Shown: positions 1 to 3,611 of the stretch, piece after piece
How the letters are laid out: each line of letters starts with the position of its first letter
How positions within the stretch are numbered: the first letter of the stretch is position 1
NCBI GenBank assembly: GCA_900753715.1
Contig: CAAEAE010000008.1
Location: 1-6,047 of the forward strand
DNA length: 6,047 nt
Source of the DNA: an uncultured Roseburia sp.
Lineage (GTDB): Bacteria > Bacillota_A > Clostridia > Lachnospirales > Lachnospiraceae
Direction of reading: 5' to 3'
Notes under the pieces: generated by a model
The model's database searches: none
The model's input: only the letters and a program-made list of their open reading frames with translations
What the model was told of the DNA's origin: nothing
Translations under genes and position numbers: made by a program

Positions 1-339
1 CTTTCCGATCATCTGCCCGTATCTGGCAATCACCCTGGCACAAATTCCGTTAATTGTCCGGAATTCCAGTGCATTGCTGTATTCCTCACCAAAAATCTCC
101 CGGAACCGGCGTGCCATGTCATTCGTTGCTGCAACTGTATACGTCAGGGTCAGAATGTTTTCCGGCCTTATTCCTTCACAATAGAGCATATACCCAAGCC
201 TTGTGACTAAAACGGTGGTCTTGCCGCTTCCCGGAACGGCAAGCAGCAGAACCGGCCCATTCACCGTCTGCACTGCGGCAAGCTGCTTCTCATTCAGATG
301 TCCCGTATATTTTTGAAAAAAACTATCTCTATCCATCAT
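1..339 (-). CDS. UvrD/Rep-type ATP-dependent DNA helicase, N-terminal part (runs off left edge)
   Basis: This is the first 113 residues of a superfamily 1 helicase motor, a cytoplasmic enzyme that uses ATP to move along and unwind DNA, usually in repair or recombination. Seen: an N-terminal Q-motif-like LNEKQLAAV (Q19), Walker A AVPGSGKTT at residues 34-42 with K40 as the phosphate-binding lysine, a motif Ia-like LTLTYTVAATNDM near residues 63-75, and a motif Ib-like FRTINGICARVIARYG near 93-108. AVPGSGKT replaces the more usual AGAGSGKT, and RTINGIC stands where UvrD/PcrA have a TFH-type stretch, so this is a divergent UvrD-like branch, not housekeeping PcrA. Two adjacent ATGs (339 and 336) can start it; an in-frame TGA lies ten codons upstream of the first. 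The nearest AGGAG is 16 nt upstream of the first ATG, which is too far; a weak AGAAG lies 6 nt upstream. The C-terminal helicase motifs (II to VI) lie outside the window, so exact subfamily is open. Confidence 0.9.
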   Translation of the reverse strand, partial: MMDRDSFFQKYTGHLNEKQLAAVQTVNGPVLLLAVPGSGKTTVLVTRLGYMLYCEGIRPENILTLTYTVAATNDMARRFREIFGEEYSNALEFRTINGICARVIARYGQMIGK

Positions 340-428
340 TTGTAGCTTCTGCTTTCTCCTGTTGCATAGTCAATCTCGATCGTTTCTAATTTACCATTTT
401 TAAAGGGTGAAGTCCATATGGACTCCAC
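336..428 (-). CDS. Doubtful 30-codon ORF overlapping the helicase start
   Basis: A 30-residue reading frame starts at a GTG inside the 401-434 palindrome (MESIWTSPF...) and ends in ...RSYK. Its TGA overlaps the first helicase ATG in an ATGA arrangement, typical of translational coupling. Reasons to take it seriously: the helicase has no well-spaced Shine-Dalgarno of its own, and the residues (KNGKLETIEIDYATGES) look protein-like. Reasons to doubt it: no ribosome binding site is correctly spaced before the GTG, a TAA lies two codons upstream, and the first codons are simply one arm of the hairpin. It may be a gene remnant, a leader ORF, or chance. I do not recognise it. Confidence 0.18.
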   Translation of the reverse strand: MESIWTSPFKNGKLETIEIDYATGESRSYK

Positions 429-434
429 CCTTTA
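401..434. terminator. Near-perfect 34-nt inverted repeat between dehydrogenase and helicase; probable transcription terminator
   Basis: Arms 401-415 and 420-434 pair around an ATAT loop. The only imperfect pair is position 410 against 425: A with C in plus-strand RNA, but G with U in minus-strand RNA, so the hairpin is fully paired only in the minus transcript. The outer pairs are AAAGGG/CCCTTT. It lies 64 nt past the dehydrogenase stop codon, in the right place to end the reductase-dehydrogenase operon. The U tract after the stem is poor on the minus strand (the U run belongs to the stem and is followed by AAAAA), so termination efficiency is uncertain. A protein-binding palindrome is the alternative. 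Confidence 0.5.
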
Positions 435-497
435 TGATTTCTTTATATAATTCCTCTATCGGATTTCTCTGCACGATCAGTCTCTATCGTTATCCTT

Positions 498-1676
498 CTA
501 TAACATCAATCGGTAAATTGCTTCCACATCCTTCTGTTCCAAGGGAACAAACCCTCCAACTGTATGAGCGGTCTGTCCGTCTCCGTAGCAACAGACATGG
601 GCAAGCTTAGGAATGTCCTCCTCCCTGGCTTTAAGCTGCTCGAAATTCTTCGGCATTCCAATGGAAATCAGAAAGCTCCGTAAGGCCTCAATTCCCTCTC
701 TTGCAGTTTTCTCAGGATGGGCAAAATCCATCTCGCATCCCCACACACGAACGGCAATCTGCGCAAACCGCATCACATCATGGTTCATCACATAGGTAAA
801 CACTGCCGGCATCGTTACCGCAAGTCCCGCTCCATGTGCACAATCATACAGTGCAGACAGTTCATGCTCAATTGCGTGGCTTGACCAGTCCTGGGATCGG
901 CCCACACCACAGATATTGTTATGAGCTACCATTCCGGCCCACATAATATTGGCACGTGCTTCATAATCATCCGGATTATCAATGACCTTCGGAGTCTCAC
1001 ATTTCATTGTGAGAATCAGGGCTTCGATCAGCCGGTCGGTTACCTCTACATCCTTCGTATTCGTCAGATATCTTTCATATAGATGCGCAATAATATCGGT
1101 TGCACCGGCGGCCGTCTGGAAAGCGGGCAGTGTCTGTGTCAACGCCGGGGTTAAAATAGAAAACTTCGGCCGGAACGCTTCTCCACCTGCTCCACGTTTA
1201 ATCATTCCCTCTTCCTTCGTAATGACTGAATCTCCTGAGCCTTCCGAGCCGGCTGCGGATATCGTAAGCACTGTTCCGATGGGAAGTGCCTTTTCTACTG
1301 GCTTACCTTCATAAAAATCCCAGAAATCCCCATCATATACGACCCCTGCCGCAATTGCCTTAGAAGAGTCGATTGTGCTTCCTCCACCGACAGCAAGAAC
1401 AAAATCCACATTCTCCTTCCGGCACAATTCAATTCCTTCATAAACAAGTCCGCTTCTCGGATTAGGTTTCACACCGCCAAGTTCAACGTAACTGATTCCT
1501 TCCTGTTCCAAAGAAGCTTTAATCCGGTCAAGAAGTCCGGACCGGATGACCGAACCTCCACCATAATGTAATAAAACCCTGCTGCCCCCAAACCGTCTTA
1601 CCAATTCACCTGCACGGTTCTCAGTATCCTTTCCAAATGCAAAATAAGTTGGTGCATAAAATGAAAAATTGTCCAT
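498..1676 (-). CDS. yqhD: Iron-containing (group III) alcohol dehydrogenase, YqhD/butanol-dehydrogenase type, probable NADPH-dependent aldehyde reductase
   Basis: A full-length 392-residue member of the metal-dependent alcohol dehydrogenase family, cytoplasmic, which interconverts aldehydes and alcohols. Seen: nucleotide-binding motifs YGGGSVIRSG (residues 38-47) and VGGGSTIDSSKAIA (96-109), then a metal site made of D194 and H198 in GATDIIAHLYERY, H267 in SSHAIEHE, and H281 in YDCAHGAGLAV. These four fall at the same residue numbers I recall for the metal ligands of E. coli YqhD (D194, H198, H267, H281). The GGGS near residue 40 is the feature associated in YqhD with NADPH preference. From the family: YqhD-type enzymes mainly reduce short-chain and reactive aldehydes, while clostridial relatives are called butanol dehydrogenases. 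The ATG at 1676 has AGGAGG at 1690-1685, 8 nt away. It follows the aldo/keto reductase by 42 nt with no promoter or terminator seen between them, so it is probably the second gene of that operon. The true substrate is unknown. Confidence 0.93.
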   Translation of the reverse strand: MDNFSFYAPTYFAFGKDTENRAGELVRRFGGSRVLLHYGGGSVIRSGLLDRIKASLEQEGISYVELGGVKPNPRSGLVYEGIELCRKENVDFVLAVGGGSTIDSSKAIAAGVVYDGDFWDFYEGKPVEKALPIGTVLTISAAGSEGSGDSVITKEEGMIKRGAGGEAFRPKFSILTPALTQTLPAFQTAAGATDIIAHLYERYLTNTKDVEVTDRLIEALILTMKCETPKVIDNPDDYEARANIMWAGMVAHNNICGVGRSQDWSSHAIEHELSALYDCAHGAGLAVTMPAVFTYVMNHDVMRFAQIAVRVWGCEMDFAHPEKTAREGIEALRSFLISIGMPKNFEQLKAREEDIPKLAHVCCYGDGQTAHTVGGFVPLEQKDVEAIYRLML

Positions 1677-1718
1677 TAATTTGTCCTCCTGATTAATGCT
1701 GCTGCCTTGATATCAGCT

Positions 1719-2708
1719 CTACCTGCTGATCCGGTCAATTGTCTCGATTTCATCCTGCGTAAAGCTGGTGTTTTCGACTGCCTTAATGTTATAAAGAATC
1801 TGGGACGGCTTCGATGCACCTGCAAGTACCGAAGTAATTACTCCTTCCTTTAAGAGCCAGGCAAGTGCCATTTCCGCAAGAGTCTGTCCTCTTCCTTCCG
1901 CAATTTCATTCAATGCCCGGATCTTACCCAGTACCTCTTCGCCGAGTCTGGATTCCTGCAGGAATCTTCCGTCTGTCCTCACACGGCTGTCCTCCGGAAT
2001 GCCGTTCAGGTAACGGTCTGACAGCATTCCCTGCGCAAGTGGTGAAAAACAGATGATACCCTTTCCAAGCTTCTCTGCCGTTGCTTTCAGCCCATTGTGC
2101 TCAATGGAACGATCAAAAATATTATAACAGTTCTGGTTAATCACAAACGGAACATGCAGTTCATCCAGAATAGCAGATGCCTTTTCGAGAGTCGGACCGT
2201 CATAGTTGGATAAACCGACATACAATGCCTTGCCGCTTGCTACAATCTGTGAAAGTGCTCCCATTGTTTCTTCAAGCGGGGTATTCGGATCCATCCTGTG
2301 ATGATAAAAAATGTCCACATAGTCAAGTCCGAGCCGCTTTAAGGACTGGTCGATACTGGCGATCAGGTATTTACGGCTTCCCCAGTCACCGTAAGGTCCC
2401 TCCCACATATCATAGCCGGCCTTTGTAGAAATAATCATCTCATCACGATACGGCATAAAATGCTCTTTTAAGATCTTTCCAAAATTACTCTCCGCACTTC
2501 CTGCCTTCGGTCCGTAATTATTTGCCAGATCAAAATGGGTGATTCCATGGTCAAACGCCGTGAAGCACATTTCCTCCATCTTCGCATAAACACCGGTATC
2601 CCCAAAGTTGTGCCACAACCCCAACGACACCGCCGGGAGCATCAGACCGCTTTTTCCGCAGCGGTTGTACTTCATCTTTTCATATCTTGTATCGCTTGCA
2701 ATATACAT
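1719..2708 (-). CDS. yghZ: Aldo/keto reductase, YghZ / L-glyceraldehyde 3-phosphate reductase type
   Basis: A complete 329-residue NADPH-type aldo/keto reductase (TIM barrel, cytoplasmic). It resembles E. coli YghZ (Gpr) over its whole length: CGKSGLMLPAVSLGLWHNFG at 17-36, GITHFDLANNYGPKAGSAE at 55-73, IISTKAGYDMW at 92-102, and GSRKYLIASIDQSLKRLGL at 110-128. The expected catalytic tetrad is present: D60, Y65, K96 and H137 (in YHHRMD). The C-terminal cofactor-side segment SVLAGASKPSQILYNIKA (293-310) is also present. YghZ reduces L-glyceraldehyde 3-phosphate and detoxifies methylglyoxal; I infer a similar carbonyl-reducing role here. The start at 2708 is supported by AGGAGGG at 2721-2715, 6 nt upstream, and by an N-terminal extension like that of YghZ before the M12 alternative. 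It is the first gene of the minus-strand operon and is read from a MerR-type promoter at 2877-2907, leaving a leader of about 160 nt. Confidence 0.94.
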   Translation of the reverse strand: MYIASDTRYEKMKYNRCGKSGLMLPAVSLGLWHNFGDTGVYAKMEEMCFTAFDHGITHFDLANNYGPKAGSAESNFGKILKEHFMPYRDEMIISTKAGYDMWEGPYGDWGSRKYLIASIDQSLKRLGLDYVDIFYHHRMDPNTPLEETMGALSQIVASGKALYVGLSNYDGPTLEKASAILDELHVPFVINQNCYNIFDRSIEHNGLKATAEKLGKGIICFSPLAQGMLSDRYLNGIPEDSRVRTDGRFLQESRLGEEVLGKIRALNEIAEGRGQTLAEMALAWLLKEGVITSVLAGASKPSQILYNIKAVENTSFTQDEIETIDRISR

Positions 2709-2870
2709 TTCTTTCCCTCCTGTTATCCTTTACCTGTTTTTTGTTTTTCTGTGTTTCTGATTCACACAGTTCTTTATTACTGTTCACTCGTGCCTCATTC
2801 CGCCATCAAACCTGCCACTGGCTGCTTCTCTGTTATCTTCTGGTTATCTTCTGTTTTACAATTTCCTCTT
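2709..2870 (-). other. Long untranslated leader of the reductase operon
   Basis: If transcription starts about 7 nt past the predicted -10 (near 2870), roughly 160 nt of mRNA precede the reductase ATG. The leader holds an 11-nt tandem repeat (2832-2853) and a small hairpin with a 6-bp stem, CTGTGT 2749-2754 against ACACAG 2764-2769, with a 9-nt loop. It is purine-rich near the ribosome binding site. I recognise no riboswitch class, no T-box and no sizeable leader peptide; the only internal ATG frame I noticed is MAE-stop. A second, closer promoter was looked for and not found. Confidence 0.4.
2832..2853. repeat. Exact 11-bp tandem direct repeat (two copies)
   Basis: GTTATCTTCTG occurs at 2832-2842 and again at 2843-2853 with no gap. 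On the reductase mRNA it reads CAGAAGATAAC twice, just inside the predicted 5' end. It could be a slippage duplication or a binding site for a protein or RNA. No third full copy is visible. Confidence 0.6.
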
Positions 2871-2898
2871 TACATAAACATAACACTTCAAGTATACT
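2869..2898 (+). promoter_or_regulatory. Probable sigma-A promoter of the MerR regulator, overlapping the operator
   Basis: TTTACA (2869-2874), an 18-bp spacer and TATACT (2893-2898) form a plausible vegetative promoter pointing at the regulator, with a start near 2905 and a leader of about 90 nt. The -10 hexamer lies in the centre of the 20-bp palindrome, so a bound regulator should hinder it, giving negative autoregulation. The -35 is a moderate match. Confidence 0.55.
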
Positions 2899-2907
2899 TG
2901 AAGTCAA
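2877..2907 (-). promoter_or_regulatory. MerR-type promoter with 19-bp spacer driving the reductase-dehydrogenase operon
   Basis: On the minus strand TTGACT (2907-2902) is followed after exactly 19 bp by TATGTT (2882-2877). The overlong 19-bp spacer is the hallmark of promoters that MerR-family regulators activate by twisting the DNA between -35 and -10. The spacer contains almost all of a perfect 20-bp palindrome. The divergent neighbour encodes a MerR protein, which strongly supports the assignment. No experimental start site is available. Confidence 0.8.
2885..2904. promoter_or_regulatory. Perfect 20-bp palindromic operator for the MerR-family regulator
   Basis: ACTTCAAGTATACTTGAAGT is identical to its own reverse complement, a dimer-binding site. 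It is centred between the -35 and -10 of the minus-strand promoter, as MerR operators are, and also covers the -10 of the predicted plus-strand promoter of the regulator. Its position predicts activation of the reductase operon and occupancy of the regulator's own promoter. Confidence 0.85.
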
Positions 2908-2942
2908 CAGTTTTTTCATCTTTATCATTTTTATCATCTTTC

Positions 2943-2964
2943 CTGAACCTTCCGGGAAGGTCAG
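2943..2964 (+). other. Hairpin in the regulator's mRNA leader
   Basis: CTGA and CCTTC (2943-2952, with a bulged A at 2947) pair with GAAGGTCAG (2956-2964) around a CGG loop, making nine base pairs. It lies about 20 nt before the ribosome binding site and follows a pyrimidine-rich stretch (2911-2942) with repeated TTATCAT units. There is no U tail after it, so it does not look like a terminator; it may affect mRNA stability or be incidental. Confidence 0.35.
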
Positions 2965-2995
2965 ACAATGATGTCAGAAAAAAGGAGGAACCTTT

Positions 2996-3490
2996 ATGTC
3001 TGCATATTCGATCGCTGAGCTTAGTAAAACCCTGAACCTGACCGCACCTACGCTGCGGTATTACGAGGAAATCGGACTGCTGCCGCCTGTTTTAAGAAAT
3101 ACTTCCGGGCAGCGGGTGTATACAGAAGAACATTTCGACCGTCTTCATGCCATTCTCTGTTTTAAGAATGCCGGTATGTCCATTGCTGATATTCAGAAAT
3201 TTTTCACCTATGAAGCCAATGAACAGACTCATATTAACGAAATGTCAGAGCTGCTTAATTCTTATCAGAAAAATACACTTGAAAGACTCCATGCCGAAAT
3301 CAAGGCCTATGCCCATCTGCTCCGCAAGGTGGAATTCTATCATGCCATCAAGGATTCCCTGGACCATCACACTCCCTATCCCCAATGGCAGGATTATGAT
3401 CAGCGCGACTACCTGGCACAGGCAAAGCAGGATCTGGAGCAATTATTTTTTCTTCAGCAGCCCAACGATAATTATCCAATATTGAAATAG
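2996..3490 (+). CDS. MerR-family transcriptional regulator, AdhR/NmlR-like with conserved cysteine
   Basis: A 164-residue DNA-binding protein with the full MerR N-terminal architecture: winged helix-turn-helix SIAELSKTLNLTAPTLRYYEEIGLLPP at about 5-31, wing RNTSGQRVYTEEHF at 34-47, a second helix pair to about 70, and a dimerisation coiled coil at roughly 78-118 (NEMSELLNSYQKNTLERLHAEIKAY). C55, the only cysteine, sits in a C-x-K-N-A-G context that aligns with C52 of Bacillus subtilis AdhR (C-x-R-N-A-G), reported to sense aldehydes by thiol modification. The tail after residue 118, about 46 residues with HHTPYPQW, is longer than in AdhR and might add an effector contact. No metal-binding cysteine set is present, so it is not a metal-responsive MerR. 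The ATG has AGGAGG at 2983-2988, 7 nt upstream; AAAGG (2981-2985) and CCTTT (2991-2995) could form a weak hairpin around that site. The divergent operon and operator indicate it controls the carbonyl reductases; the inducer is inferred. Confidence 0.92.
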   Translation: MSAYSIAELSKTLNLTAPTLRYYEEIGLLPPVLRNTSGQRVYTEEHFDRLHAILCFKNAGMSIADIQKFFTYEANEQTHINEMSELLNSYQKNTLERLHAEIKAYAHLLRKVEFYHAIKDSLDHHTPYPQWQDYDQRDYLAQAKQDLEQLFFLQQPNDNYPILK

Positions 3491-3521
3491 AAACCTTCTA
3501 TAAATAAAAGTCCCTTTCCTG

Positions 3522-3536
3522 TATAGTGTGTCTATA
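3522..3536. repeat. Short inverted repeat TATAG-N5-CTATA upstream of the GH9 gene
   Basis: TATAG at 3522-3526 and CTATA at 3532-3536 flank TGTGT. TATAGT here is also the best -10-like hexamer near the end of the regulator gene, although no good -35 stands 16-18 nt upstream. A repressor site overlapping a promoter is possible, but the arms are only 5 bp and could be chance. Confidence 0.2.
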
Positions 3537-3545
3537 GAAAGAAGC

Positions 3546-3570
3546 TGCCGGTTATTCCGGTATTTATTCT
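3546..3570 (+). terminator. Weak possible terminator after the MerR gene
   Basis: TGCCGG (3546-3551) pairs with CCGGTA (3557-3562), including one G-U pair, around a TTATT loop, followed by the U-rich TTTATTCT (3563-3570). The stem is only 6 bp and the tail is interrupted, so it is a marginal intrinsic terminator. The alternative reading of this stretch is a promoter for the GH9 gene: TTATTC (3552-3557), 17 bp, TATTAT (3575-3580), a poor -35 match. The two readings overlap and I cannot decide between them. Confidence 0.25.
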
Positions 3571-3611
3571 ACAGTATTATAAGACTCATATCTGTAGGGA
3601 AAGGCGCAATT

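Noticed and set aside
407..610. Plus-strand ORF of 67 codons starting in the palindrome
   Set aside because: It overlaps the 3' end of the dehydrogenase antisense, starts at a GTG within the inverted repeat and has no ribosome binding site or recognisable content.
1677..1718. Possible separate promoter or terminator between reductase and dehydrogenase
   Set aside because: The 42-nt gap holds only the dehydrogenase ribosome binding site; no hairpin with a U tract or hexamer pair was found.
2981..2995. AAAGG/CCTTT hairpin around the MerR ribosome binding site as a translational switch
   Set aside because: The stem is only 5 bp with a 5-nt loop and is mostly A-U, too weak to claim control.
2535..3035. 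Plus-strand ORF of 166 codons spanning the reductase start and the control region
   Set aside because: It runs antisense to the reductase, through both predicted promoters and the operator, and out of frame into the MerR gene; composition looks random and no ribosome binding site was found.
3528..3611. Upstream GTG in frame with the GH9 gene, adding 28 residues with a hydrophobic stretch that could mimic a signal peptide
   Set aside because: The GTG has no Shine-Dalgarno, the added residues (RLFRYLFYSIIRLIS) lack a normal signal peptide layout and cleavage site, and the ATG at 3612 has its own binding site.
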